Assembly (NCBI GenBank): GCA_035518095.1 | Contig: DATIXX010000041.1 | Coordinates: forward strand, 120,415-184,414 | Source: Burkholderiales bacterium | GTDB taxonomy: Bacteria > Pseudomonadota > Gammaproteobacteria > Burkholderiales > JAHFRG01 | Direction of reading: 5' to 3' | Length of the DNA stretch: 64,000 nt | In this document: one piece after another, positions 26,396 through 35,972 of the stretch | How positions within the stretch are numbered: position 1 is the stretch's first letter | Layout: every line of letters starts with the position of its first letter | Position numbers and translations under genes: made by a program | The notes under the pieces: generated by a model | The model's input: only the letters and a program-made list of their open reading frames with translations | The model's database searches: none | What the model was told of the DNA's origin: nothing

Positions 26396-27640
26396 CTAGG
26401 AAAGCAGCATCTCAGCTGAAAAAAGCTGATCCGCTGTTTCTCGCCTGCGGATAAGGAAAGTTTTGTCATCATCGACCATTACTTCCGCAGCGCGCGGGCG
26501 GGAATTATAGTTCGAGCTCATGCTCATGCCATATGCGCCGGCCGACATTACCGCCAGCAGGTCGCCTTCAGCCAGTCCGAGCTTGCGGCCGCGTCCGATA
26601 AAGTCGGCGCTTTCGCACACCGGCCCGGCAATTTCGTACGTGCGCCGGATTCGGGACGACTGAGCGACCGGAAGAATGTCATGATAAGCGTTGTACAATG
26701 CAGGACGCTGCAAGTCGTTCATTGCGGCATCCACGATCGCGAAATATTTGCCGCGGTTGTGTTTGAGATACTCAACTCGGGTAAGCAGCACTCCCGCATG
26801 CCCGACCAGAGCGCGACCGGGCTCGATCAAGATTTTTTGTTGACGCTTTCCCAGCTTGGCCAACAGCGCGGCGGCGTATTCCGCGAAATTCGGCGGAGTT
26901 TCGTCATGGTAGCGGATTCCGAGCCCGCCACCGATATCAATGTGCTTGATTGAGATCCCCGCTTTTTCGAGTTTGTCGAGCAGGGCAAGGATTCTGTCGA
27001 GCGCATCTATAAAAGGGGCAACCTCGGTAATTTGCGAGCCAATATGGCAATCAATGCCGGATGCTTGAAGGTGGGTCAAGGATTCGGCCTTGCGGTACAA
27101 GGCAAGGGCGTCGGCGTAATCGACCCCGAATTTATTTTCCTTGAGTCCGGTGGCAATATACGGATGCGTCCTGGGGTCCACGTCCGGATTGATACGCAGG
27201 CTAAACGGTGCCTTTTTCCCGATTTTCCCTGCGACCTCGTTCAGTCTTATCAACTCACTTTCTGATTCGACATTAAAGCACAGAATATTTGCTTCGAGTG
27301 CCGCACGAATTTCCTCTGCACTCTTACCGACGCCCGAAAATACGACTTTGCGCGGATCGCCCTGTGCAGCCATGACGCGCCTGAGCTCGCCGCCGGATAC
27401 GATATCGAAACCACTCCCCATGCGCGCAAACAAGTTGAGTACAGCGAGGTTGGAATTAGCTTTGACCGCGTAGCATATCATGTGCTCGCGTTTCTTGAAC
27501 GCTTCGCTTAAGCCATTGAATGCGGAAATCAGCGCTGCCTTGGAGTATACGTAACACGGTGTGCCGAATTCAGTCGCGATGTCCGCCAGGCCCACGGCTT
27601 CGGCGTGCAGTTCTTTATTCTTATAAGAAAAGTATGTCAC
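26396..27640 (-). CDS. lysA: Diaminopimelate decarboxylase
   Basis: LysA decarboxylates meso-diaminopimelate to L-lysine using PLP. The frame extends upstream to 27763, but the GTG at 27638-27640 (MTYFSYKNKELHAEAV) overlaps the lptM stop as GTGA and matches the family start, giving 414 residues. PLP lysine is K60 in CYAVKANSN. HIDIGGGLGIRY, the glycine-rich phosphate site, and EPGRALVGHAGVLLTRV follow. The catalytic PVCESADFIGRGRKL (Cys) is near the C-terminus. lptM-lysA coupling is common in proteobacteria. Confidence 0.95.
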   Translation of the reverse strand: MTYFSYKNKELHAEAVGLADIATEFGTPCYVYSKAALISAFNGLSEAFKKREHMICYAVKANSNLAVLNLFARMGSGFDIVSGGELRRVMAAQGDPRKVVFSGVGKSAEEIRAALEANILCFNVESESELIRLNEVAGKIGKKAPFSLRINPDVDPRTHPYIATGLKENKFGVDYADALALYRKAESLTHLQASGIDCHIGSQITEVAPFIDALDRILALLDKLEKAGISIKHIDIGGGLGIRYHDETPPNFAEYAAALLAKLGKRQQKILIEPGRALVGHAGVLLTRVEYLKHNRGKYFAIVDAAMNDLQRPALYNAYHDILPVAQSSRIRRTYEIAGPVCESADFIGRGRKLGLAEGDLLAVMSAGAYGMSMSSNYNSRPRAAEVMVDDDKTFLIRRRETADQLFSAEMLLS

Positions 27641-27807
27641 TGAGAGTGCGGCGCTTGCTGCTCGTCTGAATCCTGTTTCTGCGGTTTCTGGGGCTGCGGT
27701 GCCGGTTGAGGCTGCGCAGCGGGCGGTGTCTCCGGAAGGTAAAGCGCGCCTTTGTAGCCGCAACCCGAAAGCAATGCGACAAATAATATCAATGAGCGGA
27801 AACGCAT
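27637..27807 (-). CDS. lptM: LPS-assembly lipoprotein LptM (YifL-like)
   Basis: The frame opens at 27897, but the ATG at 27807 begins a lipoprotein signal (MRFRSLILFVALLSGCGYKGALYLP). The product is 56 residues with the lipobox LSGC at residues 13-16. The mature N-terminus CGYKGALYLP matches the LptM/YifL pattern CGxKGxLxxP. A Pro/Gln-rich tail follows. LptM stabilises the oxidised LptD-LptE translocon in the outer membrane. It overlaps lysA as GTGA. DsbC encoded at 39 kb could serve LptD disulfide formation too. Confidence 0.88.
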   Translation of the reverse strand: MRFRSLILFVALLSGCGYKGALYLPETPPAAQPQPAPQPQKPQKQDSDEQQAPHSQ

Positions 27808-27893
27808 AATGTGCTGTTGCGCTTGGAAAGACGAAATCTTAACACACGAGTGCCACGAATTAACGAGGTGAGACGCACCATAGCGGGAGTTGG

Positions 27894-28604
27894 TCACGAG
27901 GACGAAATGCGCGCCATTTCATTTTCAATCCACGATTCTACTTCGGCATTGATTTGGGCTGCTTTCATTCCGGCGGGCTTGATCGGCTTGCCGATGCTGA
28001 CCGTGATGGTGCCGGGACGTTTGAGAAAAGCGTTTCTGCCCCACAATTCACCGGAGTTGAGCGCTACCGGCAGGACTGTTGCGCCACTACGGGCGGCAAG
28101 CCACGCGCCGCCGGGCTGGTATATGCCTTTGGTGCCTGCGCCCATTCGCGTCCCTTCCGGAAAAACGACGATCCAGAAACCTTGTTTGAGGCGCTCAATG
28201 CCCTGCTCCTCAATTTGCTTCAATGCCCGCGATCCAGCGCCGCGGTCGACGGCAATGGGCGAAAGCATGGCCAGCCCCCAGCCGAAAAAAGGGACCCGCA
28301 AAAGCTCCTTTTTAATAACATTCACCTGTGGCGGAAAAATCACCTGAAATGCGAGCGTTTCCCACGCTGATTGATGTTTGGACATAATAATGCAAGGTTT
28401 ATTAGGAATATTCTCGATACCCTTGACGCGGTAGCGGATGCCGCAAATTACCCGCGACAATACAATAACGATCCGGGACCAGGATGTGATGACTCGATAA
28501 CGGGTAACAGGATTAAAAGGGAACGTGCAAAGCGCAATGCAGTAGAAAATCGGGGTGATGAGTACTTGTATCAGCCCAAACAACAGCGAACGCAGAACGA
28601 TCAT
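27894..28604 (-). CDS. plsC: 1-acyl-sn-glycerol-3-phosphate acyltransferase
   Basis: PlsC acylates lysophosphatidate to phosphatidate at the inner membrane. The 236-residue protein has an N-terminal membrane segment, the acyltransferase block SKHQSAWETLAFQ, the VIKKELLRVPFFGWGL region, and FPEGTRMGAG. The catalytic motif reads H-X4-E (HQSAWE) rather than H-X4-D. This variation occurs in some betaproteobacterial homologues as far as I recall. The gene is flanked by lptM and gmhB on the same strand. Confidence 0.9.
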   Translation of the reverse strand: MIVLRSLLFGLIQVLITPIFYCIALCTFPFNPVTRYRVITSWSRIVIVLSRVICGIRYRVKGIENIPNKPCIIMSKHQSAWETLAFQVIFPPQVNVIKKELLRVPFFGWGLAMLSPIAVDRGAGSRALKQIEEQGIERLKQGFWIVVFPEGTRMGAGTKGIYQPGGAWLAARSGATVLPVALNSGELWGRNAFLKRPGTITVSIGKPIKPAGMKAAQINAEVESWIENEMARISSS

Positions 28605-28606
28605 GA

Positions 28607-29140
28607 TCAGGCGGTAAGTGCCTGCGCCGCTTCCGCGAGATCGGAATATATCTGTGTATTCGCCGGCATACCGCCAGAGTCCCTGGTCTTTTTTCCCTTG
28701 CCGGTTAGGACTAGGATCGGCTGTGCACCGACTGCAGCCGCGGCCTGCAAATCACGCAGCCCGTCACCAATACACGGTATACCGGCAAGATTCGTATTAA
28801 ACCGCTGCCCGATCTCCTGCATCATCCCGGTTTTAGGTTTGCGACAGGGGCAGCCGGTTTCTTGCGCATGCGGACAGAAAAAGACTGCGTCTATGCGGCC
28901 GCCGTACGGCATAAGTGCCTTATGCATCTTGTCGTGGATTGCGTTCAGCGTAATCATGTCAAAAAGTCCGCGTCCGATCCCGGACTGGTTGGTGCAAACC
29001 ACCACATGATAATCAGACTGATTAAGGCGCGCGATTGCCTCGAGGCTCCCGGGAATCGGCTTCCACTCATCGGGACTCTTAATAAAGCCGGCGCTGTCGT
29101 GATTGATAACGCCGTCGCGGTCAAGTATGACAAGTTTCAT
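28607..29140 (-). CDS. gmhB: D-glycero-beta-D-manno-heptose-1,7-bisphosphate 7-phosphatase
   Basis: GmhB removes the 7-phosphate in ADP-heptose synthesis for LPS inner core. The 177-residue HAD enzyme opens with VILDRDGVINHDS (nucleophile Asp and acid Asp). It has VVCTNQSGIGRGLF and the zinc-binding loop CPHAQETGCPCRKPKTGM, a hallmark of the GmhB/HisB-N group. IGDGLRDLQAAAAVGA supplies the last Asp. Its start overlaps the glyS stop by 4 bp. Confidence 0.94.
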   Translation of the reverse strand: MKLVILDRDGVINHDSAGFIKSPDEWKPIPGSLEAIARLNQSDYHVVVCTNQSGIGRGLFDMITLNAIHDKMHKALMPYGGRIDAVFFCPHAQETGCPCRKPKTGMMQEIGQRFNTNLAGIPCIGDGLRDLQAAAAVGAQPILVLTGKGKKTRDSGGMPANTQIYSDLAEAAQALTA

Positions 29141-31227
29141 TTTTCAATGGCGAGTTTAGAGATGTCGGCGATGCGATTCATTTTCTCCCGAAGATCCGCA
29201 AGTAGCGCAAGGCGATTGTGCCGCAATTCGGGTGAATCAACCATTACCATGACGCGATCGAAAAAAGCGTCCACGGGAGATTTGAGAATCGCGAATGTCT
29301 TCAAATAACCAGTGAAATCGCCTTGCTTGAAAAGCGAATCAGCTTGCTCCGATGTAGTTTTAAGCGCATCAAATAGCGCTTTCTCTGCAGGTTCCTGTAG
29401 CAAACTCTCTTTGGCATTTGCGAAGGATTCGCCGCGAGCCCCGGCCTGTTTGAGAATGTTCACCACGCGTTTGTTTGCGGCAGCAAGGCTTTGTGCTTCG
29501 GGCAGCGCATTAAAAGCGTGCACTGCCTCGATTACTCGAAGAGTCTGATTGATTGCAACTTGATGCCGATCCACGACTGACGCGACTTCCAGCGGCGAAT
29601 ACCCCCGTTCCTTCAGGTATCCCGCAAGGCGTTCAAAGATGAATAATTGGAGGTCAGTGTGCGCATCTCCAACGCGCCCATTGTAGCTCGCAAAAGCTGC
29701 ATTGATTAATTCCTGCAAAGAAAGCGGGAGATCTCGTTCAATCAATATCCGCACTACTCCAAGTGCCGCCCGACGCAACCCAAACGGATCTTTCTCTCCT
29801 GTCGGAACCTGATCAATGCCGAACAGACCCGCCATTGAATCGAGTTTATCCGCAAGCGCGACCGCGCAGGCCACCAGGCCATCGGGCAATCTGTCACCGG
29901 CAAATCGTGGCCGGTAGTGCGCTTCAATGGCATCCGCTACCGTTTTCGGCTCGCCGTCGTGCAATGCATAGTAACGCCCCATCACGCCCTGCAGTTCGGG
30001 AAACTCGCCAACCATTTCGGTGAGCAGATCGGCCTTCGCCAGCCAGGCTGCGCGTTCAGAGAGCGCCACGTCCGTCTTGAGGTCGCGTGCGATCCGCCCG
30101 GCAATCAACTGAACCCGCTCGGTCCGCTCGAGTTGACTGCCGAGCTTGCTGTGGTATACGACCTGAGCAAGAAGCGGCACGCGTTCCTCGAGCAGGGATT
30201 TTCGGTCCTGGTCATAAAAGAATTTCGCATCCGATAGTCGCGCGTTCAGGACGCGCTCGTTGCCATGAATGATATTTTCGGGACTGGCGGTCTGGAGATT
30301 ACTCACCATCAAGAAGCGCGGCAAGAGCTTGCCCGCTTTGTCTGCAAGCGGGAAATACCTTTGGTGCTGCTTCATGGAAAGCTCCAGGCACTCCTGCGGC
30401 AATTCCAGAAACGACTTGTCAAAGGCACCTGAGTAAACCACCGGCCACTCAACAAGCGCAGTGACCTCGTCCAGCAGTGCATCATCTGAGACGGTTTTTC
30501 CGTCGGCAGCTTTCTTCTCCAACTCGGCGCAAATGCGCTCTTTACGCTTGGCGAAGGATGCGATTACCGAACCTTTTTCTTCAAGCACGGCTTCGTATTG
30601 ATCGGCGCAGGGAATTTTAATTTTGCCACTACTCAGAAAACGGTGTCCCAGTGTGTAATTACGGCTTTCAAGGCCCCAAATTTTGCCTCCGATAATGCGC
30701 CTGCCGTGCATCATCACCAGTCCATGAATAGGACGCGCGAACAGCGTTTCGCAATTGCCCCAGCGCATTAGCTTCTGAACGGGTAGCACCTTCAGCGCTT
30801 CCTCAACCTTTTGTGCGAGGACATCGTCCAGCACTGCACCGGCTCTCATGTAACTTGCGAGCCACTTTTCTCCATCCGACGTTGGAATCTTCTCCAACAA
30901 ATCGACGGGAACGCCCAATTTTCTCGCAAATCCTTTGGCTGCTTCCACGCCGGCGCTTACCAATGGACCGGATGTTTTGCCGGATAGATCACTTGCCTGG
31001 TTGAGCACACCTTTAATCAATACTGCAAGACGTCTTGGCGTCGCGAAGCATTGCGGGTTAGCTACAAATGGGCGAGGCAACAGGTTAACCCCTTCTAGGC
31101 CCGCGGCAAGTGCATCACGAAACTTCTCGGCTAATCGCTGCTGCGACTTCGGCGGCAACTCTTCGGTGAAGAGCTCGACCAGAAGACTCTGCGCCCCGGT
31201 ATTTTTTACTGCCCTCTTTTTTGGCAT
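29137..31227 (-). CDS. glyS: Glycine--tRNA ligase beta subunit
   Basis: GlyS is the tRNA-binding subunit of the alpha2beta2 glycyl-tRNA synthetase. The 696-residue protein starts with SLLVELFTEELPPKSQQRLAEKF and has the B3/B4-like and HD-like segments (GLVMMHGRRIIGGKIWG; AHYRPRFAGDRLP; ACAVALADKLDSMAGLFGIDQVPTGEKDPFGLRRAALGVVRIL). A C-terminal anticodon-binding DALR-like domain follows. Length is normal. It is 3 bp downstream of glyQ. Confidence 0.96.
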   Translation of the reverse strand: MPKKRAVKNTGAQSLLVELFTEELPPKSQQRLAEKFRDALAAGLEGVNLLPRPFVANPQCFATPRRLAVLIKGVLNQASDLSGKTSGPLVSAGVEAAKGFARKLGVPVDLLEKIPTSDGEKWLASYMRAGAVLDDVLAQKVEEALKVLPVQKLMRWGNCETLFARPIHGLVMMHGRRIIGGKIWGLESRNYTLGHRFLSSGKIKIPCADQYEAVLEEKGSVIASFAKRKERICAELEKKAADGKTVSDDALLDEVTALVEWPVVYSGAFDKSFLELPQECLELSMKQHQRYFPLADKAGKLLPRFLMVSNLQTASPENIIHGNERVLNARLSDAKFFYDQDRKSLLEERVPLLAQVVYHSKLGSQLERTERVQLIAGRIARDLKTDVALSERAAWLAKADLLTEMVGEFPELQGVMGRYYALHDGEPKTVADAIEAHYRPRFAGDRLPDGLVACAVALADKLDSMAGLFGIDQVPTGEKDPFGLRRAALGVVRILIERDLPLSLQELINAAFASYNGRVGDAHTDLQLFIFERLAGYLKERGYSPLEVASVVDRHQVAINQTLRVIEAVHAFNALPEAQSLAAANKRVVNILKQAGARGESFANAKESLLQEPAEKALFDALKTTSEQADSLFKQGDFTGYLKTFAILKSPVDAFFDRVMVMVDSPELRHNRLALLADLREKMNRIADISKLAIEK

Positions 31228-31230
31228 CGT

Positions 31231-32133
31231 CTAAGCCCGGGCTCTCTTTTTCGTCGCTTGTGGCTGCTTCTGCATCGGGAAGCCGAGCTTCTCGCGCGAT
31301 TCGTAATACGCTTGCGCCACCAAACGGGCGAGTGCGCGAACGCGGGCGATGTAAGCTGCTCGCTCCGTGACCGAAATCGCGCCCCGCGCATCCAGCAAGT
31401 TGAAGGCATGCGAGCACTTGAGCATCATTTCATACGCAGGGAGCACGCAATGGGCCTCGATCAGCCGTTTCGCTTCAGCCTCGAACTGGCCGAAATGCTG
31501 GAACAGCATCTCGGTATTGGCGAGTTCAAAGTTGTATTTTGACTGCTCGACTTCATTCTGGTGGTAGATGCTGCCGTAAGTAATGCCATCTACCCAGATG
31601 AGATCGAACACGCTTTCCTTGTCCTGGAGATGCATCGCGAGCCGCTCGAGTCCATAGGTGAGCTCGCCCAGCACCGGCTTGCAATCGAGTCCACCGACCT
31701 GCTGAAAGTAAGTGAACTGCGTAATCTCCATTCCGTTGAGCCATACTTCCCAGCCGAGTCCCGCTGCACCGAGCGTAGGCGACTCCCAATCGTCCTCGAC
31801 GAAACGGACATCGTTCTTTTTGGGATTAATGCCGAGTGCCACAAGCGATTTTAGATAGACATCTTGGATATCATCGGGCGAGGGTTTCAGAACGACTTGG
31901 TACTGGTAGTAATGCTGCAAACGGTTTGGATTATCGCCGTAACGGCCGTCCTTGGGCCTGCGCGATGGCTGCACATATGCAGCTTTCCACGGCTCCGGCC
32001 CTATCGCTCGCAAAAAAGTAGCGGTGTGGAACGTGCCGGCGCCGACTTCCATATCATAAGGCTGCAATAGGACACAACCCTGTTTGTCCCAGTATTGCTG
32101 CAACTTCAAGATGATTTGCTGGAAAGTGATCAT
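31231..32133 (-). CDS. glyQ: Glycine--tRNA ligase alpha subunit
   Basis: GlyQ is the catalytic class II subunit that activates glycine. The ATG at 32133 ([20 protein letters not shown]) fits the family start better than the TTG three codons upstream, giving 300 residues. Motif-2-like [46 protein letters not shown] and [17 protein letters not shown] are intact. A Lys/Arg-rich tail ends the protein. The gene pair glyQ-glyS is contiguous. Confidence 0.96.
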   Translation of the reverse strand: MITFQQIILKLQQYWDKQGCVLLQPYDMEVGAGTFHTATFLRAIGPEPWKAAYVQPSRRPKDGRYGDNPNRLQHYYQYQVVLKPSPDDIQDVYLKSLVALGINPKKNDVRFVEDDWESPTLGAAGLGWEVWLNGMEITQFTYFQQVGGLDCKPVLGELTYGLERLAMHLQDKESVFDLIWVDGITYGSIYHQNEVEQSKYNFELANTEMLFQHFGQFEAEAKRLIEAHCVLPAYEMMLKCSHAFNLLDARGAISVTERAAYIARVRALARLVAQAYYESREKLGFPMQKQPQATKKRARA

Positions 32134-32172
32134 GCAAGGCAAAACCCGCGCGGTTAGCGGATTTTACTGGTT

Positions 32173-33684
32173 TTAACGGGCTCGAGAAAGCAAACGGCGC
32201 GAACGCAAGAGATACGAGGCAATTGCCAGCACGCAGATTAGCAGCACTGCATCATTACCCCAAATCACATATGGCGTAGCACCGGAATATCCCTGCACCT
32301 CTCCTTGCAGCGTTGCGGTAGTGAACAGCGGCAATCGGCTCAAAACTTTTCCTCGAGCATTAATTATCGCTGTCACCCCCGTATTGGTGGAACGAACCAT
32401 GTAGCGGCCGGTCTCCAGAGCCCGTGTTTGCGAAATTTGCAAGTGCTGCCGGGGCGCGATTGATCTCCCGAACCACGCATCGTTGCTGAAGTTGGCCAAC
32501 AGAGTCGCTCGCGGCAACTGGCGAATGACCTCCTCACCGAAGGCATCTTCGTAGCAAATATTCACCGCCACTTTCTGGCCCGCCACGTTGAGCGGCCGCT
32601 GGTCCGGGCTGCCCCGCGAAAAATCGAGCAGCGGGATTCGCAGCACATCCAGCAGCCAGCCGAAAACCGGACGCAACGGGATGAATTCGCCGAACGGCAC
32701 CAAATGTGACTTTCGGTACGTTTGCGTGGGCGAACTGCCAAAACTCAGTACGCTGTTGTAGTAATGGTCCTCATCGGTGCGCTCGGGCAAGCCGATCAAC
32801 ACATCGCCATCAAGTTTCTTCGCATGTGCTGCGAGCTTTTCCAGATAAATTTTGGGCACATCACGGTAAAACAGCGGGAACGCTGTTTCCGGTAGGACGA
32901 TGAGGCGCCCGGTGCTTTCGTCGACCAGTCTGCGATAGGTTTCCAGCGTATCGACCAGCTGGTCCTCGCGCCATTTTATTTCTTGCGGAATATTGCCTTG
33001 TAACAGGCTTACTTCAAGTGTGCCGCCGCTAGGTTGCGTCCACTCGACTTGCTTGAGACCAAAACCCGCGAGCCATATTGCAGCGAGCAATAATGCGGAT
33101 CTTTTCCTGAGCGCGCGTTCCGCGACCATAAGGTAAAGTAACCCAGCGCTCAGCGCGCAAAAATACGATATCCCGAATACACCGAGTACAGGCGCATAGC
33201 CCGCAAGCGGGCTCGATGGAACCTGGGAGTAACCCATGGTGAGCCATGGAAAGCCGGTAAAAGCCCAGCTCCGGACCCATTCCAGCAATACCCAGATTGC
33301 GGGAAACAGCAAAAGATTCTTTGACACCGGCGACGCCTTTATCGGAGCAAGACATGCGCCGGCCAGAGCGGTATATAGAGCGAGAATGGCGCAAAATAAA
33401 AAGGTCGCGATTGCTGCGAGCCAAACTGGCAGGGCGCCGTAATCATGCAGACTGATATAGACCCAGCTGGTACCGAACCCGAAAACACCCAAGCCGAAGG
33501 AGAACCCAACGACGAACGCGGCCAAGCGCTGGTTCTGTTCTTTCCATAAATAAAGAAGCAGTGCCAGCGAGACTACCGGGAGCGGAAACAGATAAAAAGG
33601 CGCAAACCCCAAAACCCCAACTGCGCCCAATGCGAATCCGACAATTGCTTTCCCGGGCACAGACTGGGGAAGCTGGAAATTCAA
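32173..33684 (-). CDS. lnt: Apolipoprotein N-acyltransferase
   Basis: Lnt adds the third acyl chain to lipoproteins at the inner membrane, so it acts on LptM, MltA and probably MsrA here. The 503-residue protein has several N-terminal membrane helices and a periplasmic nitrilase domain. The catalytic triad is visible as LPETAFPLFY (Glu), TYRKSHLVPFGEFIPL (Lys) and VNICYEDAFGEEV (Cys). The start is TTG at 33684, four bases after the corC stop. Confidence 0.95.
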   Translation of the reverse strand: MNFQLPQSVPGKAIVGFALGAVGVLGFAPFYLFPLPVVSLALLLYLWKEQNQRLAAFVVGFSFGLGVFGFGTSWVYISLHDYGALPVWLAAIATFLFCAILALYTALAGACLAPIKASPVSKNLLLFPAIWVLLEWVRSWAFTGFPWLTMGYSQVPSSPLAGYAPVLGVFGISYFCALSAGLLYLMVAERALRKRSALLLAAIWLAGFGLKQVEWTQPSGGTLEVSLLQGNIPQEIKWREDQLVDTLETYRRLVDESTGRLIVLPETAFPLFYRDVPKIYLEKLAAHAKKLDGDVLIGLPERTDEDHYYNSVLSFGSSPTQTYRKSHLVPFGEFIPLRPVFGWLLDVLRIPLLDFSRGSPDQRPLNVAGQKVAVNICYEDAFGEEVIRQLPRATLLANFSNDAWFGRSIAPRQHLQISQTRALETGRYMVRSTNTGVTAIINARGKVLSRLPLFTTATLQGEVQGYSGATPYVIWGNDAVLLICVLAIASYLLRSRRLLSRAR

Positions 33685-33687
33685 CGC

Positions 33688-34539
33688 TTAGTCCTTGGTC
33701 GCGGCAGGGTTGGATGTGGCAGCGCTCAGCTTTTGCACCAACAGGTAATGAATCCTGCGGCTGTCGGCGCGCAGCACCCGAAAGTCTAGGTTGTCTATGT
33801 TGATATGGTCGCCGCGTTTTGGCAGGCGGCCAAAACGGCTAATCACCAGGCCACCAATGGTATCGTGTTCTTCGTCACTAAGCTTGGATCCGAGGGCGGC
33901 GTTGAAATCGGCGATCTCGGTCACCGCCTTGACGCGGAAGCGGCCGCTTCGCTCCTGGATAATGTTGTCCTCGGTCTCGTCAAAGTCGTACTCATCCTCG
34001 ATTTCGCCGACGATCTGCTCCAACACATCTTCAATCGTTACCAGCCCCGCAACACCACCGTATTCATCCGCGACGATGGCGATGTGGTTACGGTTGCTTC
34101 GGAAATCCTTAAGCAGAACGTTTAGGCGTTTGGATTCGGGGACAAACACTGCCGGCCGCAACATCTCGCGTACGTTGAATTCCTTTTCCGCATAATAGCG
34201 CAGCAAATCCTTGGCGAGCAGAATACCGACGACATCGTCCTTGTTTTCACCGATGACCGGGAACCGGGAGTGGGCGGTTTCAATTACGAACGGGATAAAT
34301 TTCTCGGGGGGATCGCTGATATCTATGATGTCCATCTGCGAGCGCGGAATCATGATGTCGCGCACTTGCATTTCCGAGACCTGCATGACGCCCTCTATCA
34401 TGGAGAGTGCGTCGGCATCCAGCAGGTTACGTTCGTATGCAGAACGCAGCAGCTCAACCAGCTGCTGCCGGTCTTCCGGCTCGCGCATCAGGAGCGCGCC
34501 GAGGCGCTCAAGCAATTTCGGTTTTGTGACTTCGTTCAT
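33688..34539 (-). CDS. corC: CorC/HlyC family CBS-domain protein (YbeX-like)
   Basis: The 283-residue cytosolic protein has two CBS domains (VRDIMIPRSQMDIIDISDPPEKFIPFVIETAHSRFPVIGENKDDVVGILLAKDLL, and the second with NHIAIVADEYGGVAGLVTIEDVLEQIVGEIEDEYD). A C-terminal CorC_HlyC domain contains GGLVISRFGRLPKRGDHI. It is linked to Mg/Co efflux and ribosome function, as in the E. coli ybeZ-ybeY-ybeX-lnt operon. The operon is conserved here in order phoH-ybeY-corC-lnt. Confidence 0.94.
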   Translation of the reverse strand: MNEVTKPKLLERLGALLMREPEDRQQLVELLRSAYERNLLDADALSMIEGVMQVSEMQVRDIMIPRSQMDIIDISDPPEKFIPFVIETAHSRFPVIGENKDDVVGILLAKDLLRYYAEKEFNVREMLRPAVFVPESKRLNVLLKDFRSNRNHIAIVADEYGGVAGLVTIEDVLEQIVGEIEDEYDFDETEDNIIQERSGRFRVKAVTEIADFNAALGSKLSDEEHDTIGGLVISRFGRLPKRGDHINIDNLDFRVLRADSRRIHYLLVQKLSAATSNPAATKD

Positions 34540-34557
34540 GCCAGCACCGCTAACGTC

Positions 34558-35013
34558 TCAATCCTGCCGCCCATAGGGATCGGGAAATCCCAGTCCGGAG
34601 ATGATTTGTGCCTCCATTTTTTCCATTCTCTGCGCCTCGGTTTTACGATGATGGTCATAGCCTTGCAGGTGCAGTACACCGTGCACTACAAGATGTGCGT
34701 AGCGCGCTTTCACGCTGACGCCATGCTCGCGCGCCGCGCGCTTAACCACCGGCGCGCACAGTGCGATATCGCCTGAAAGCGGCCGCCGGGCGGCGTAGGT
34801 AAAGGTCAATACGTCGGTCGCGTAATCCCTGCCGAGGAAATCCCGGTTGAGCGCCCGGCCTTCTTTTTCGCCGACAATGCGCAGGGTGATTTGCGCCGGT
34901 TGCTTGAGTGCCGCTAGGGTCCATTTGCGCAATTGCCGCCGGCTGGGAAGGTTATCACCGCGCACCGCATATTGCACCGCCAGATCGAGATCGTTTTTGG
35001 ATTTTGCCTTCAT
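34558..35013 (-). CDS. ybeY: Endoribonuclease YbeY
   Basis: YbeY is a metal-dependent RNase for 16S rRNA 3' maturation and ribosome quality control. The 151-residue sequence has the zinc motif HLVVHGVLHLQGYDH (H-x3-H-x5-H), preceded by RDYATDVLTFTY. Its start overlaps the phoH stop by 4 bp. It stands between phoH and corC in the conserved operon. Confidence 0.95.
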   Translation of the reverse strand: MKAKSKNDLDLAVQYAVRGDNLPSRRQLRKWTLAALKQPAQITLRIVGEKEGRALNRDFLGRDYATDVLTFTYAARRPLSGDIALCAPVVKRAAREHGVSVKARYAHLVVHGVLHLQGYDHHRKTEAQRMEKMEAQIISGLGFPDPYGRQD

Positions 35014-35969
35014 TCGTTCTTTTTTTCGTGTTCCTCGTAGGCGTTGACGATCTTTTGGACAAGCGGATGCCGCACCACGTCCTCGGACAGGAAAAAAGTA
35101 AACGCGATCCCGCGCACCTTTTCGAGAACCTGTCGCGCTTCCACCAACCCGCTTTTCTGCCCGCGCCCCAGATCAATTTGCGTGACGTCCCCGGTAATCA
35201 CGGCCTTGGTGCCGAAGCCAATCCGGGTCAGAAACATTTTCATCTGCTCGGGGGTGGTATTCTGCGCTTCGTCGAGAATGATAAATGAGTGATTAAGCGT
35301 GCGCCCGCGCATGTAGGCCAAAGGTGCGATTTCGATGGCTCCGCGCTCAAACAGCTTGCCGACTTTTTCGAATCCCATAAGGTCATAGAGCGCGTCGTAC
35401 AGCGGTCGCAGATACGGGTCCACTTTTTGAGCCATGTCGCCAGGCAGAAACCCAAGGCGTTCGCCGGCTTCGACTGCAGGGCGCACCAGAACAATGCGCT
35501 TTACCGTATCGCGCTCTAATGCGTCTGCCGCGGAAGCGACCGCCAGGAAGGTTTTGCCGGTTCCTGCCGGGCCGATACTAAAAGTGATATCGTATTCCTG
35601 CATCTGGCGCAAATACTGGACTTGCCGCGGAGTTCTGCCATGCAAATCCTGACGCCGGGTAAGCAGCACGGGCACCTCTTCGTTCCGAGCTAGGGCGATG
35701 TTTGGGTTGGTTACTTCGATCAGCCCAAGCTGGACTTCCTCAAGGGAGAGGTTTTGCGTCGCTTTGCCGTAAAAACTCTGCAGTGCTTCGGCCGCAAGAC
35801 GCGTTTGTTTCGGGTTGCCGTGTAGCGAGAAATTTTCGCCGTGCCTTGCAATGCTCACGTCCAGCGCCGCTTCAATCTGCTTCAAGTTTTCGTCCAGCGT
35901 CCCGCACAGGTTGGACAGGCGCTGATTGTCCACCGGGGTAAAAGAGATTGTGACGGACTGCGATTTCAA
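35010..35969 (-). CDS. phoH: PhoH-like ATPase (YbeZ)
   Basis: The 319-residue P-loop ATPase has Walker A GPAGTGKTFLAVASAADAL, Walker B FIILDEAQNTTPEQMKMFLTRIGFGTKAVITGD, and RGRTLNHSFI. An N-terminal KH-like region (residues 1-100) is typical of YbeZ. It partners with YbeY in RNA metabolism. The TTG start at 35969 is four bases after the miaB stop. Confidence 0.94.
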   Translation of the reverse strand: MKSQSVTISFTPVDNQRLSNLCGTLDENLKQIEAALDVSIARHGENFSLHGNPKQTRLAAEALQSFYGKATQNLSLEEVQLGLIEVTNPNIALARNEEVPVLLTRRQDLHGRTPRQVQYLRQMQEYDITFSIGPAGTGKTFLAVASAADALERDTVKRIVLVRPAVEAGERLGFLPGDMAQKVDPYLRPLYDALYDLMGFEKVGKLFERGAIEIAPLAYMRGRTLNHSFIILDEAQNTTPEQMKMFLTRIGFGTKAVITGDVTQIDLGRGQKSGLVEARQVLEKVRGIAFTFFLSEDVVRHPLVQKIVNAYEEHEKKNE

Positions 35970-35972
35970 CGT

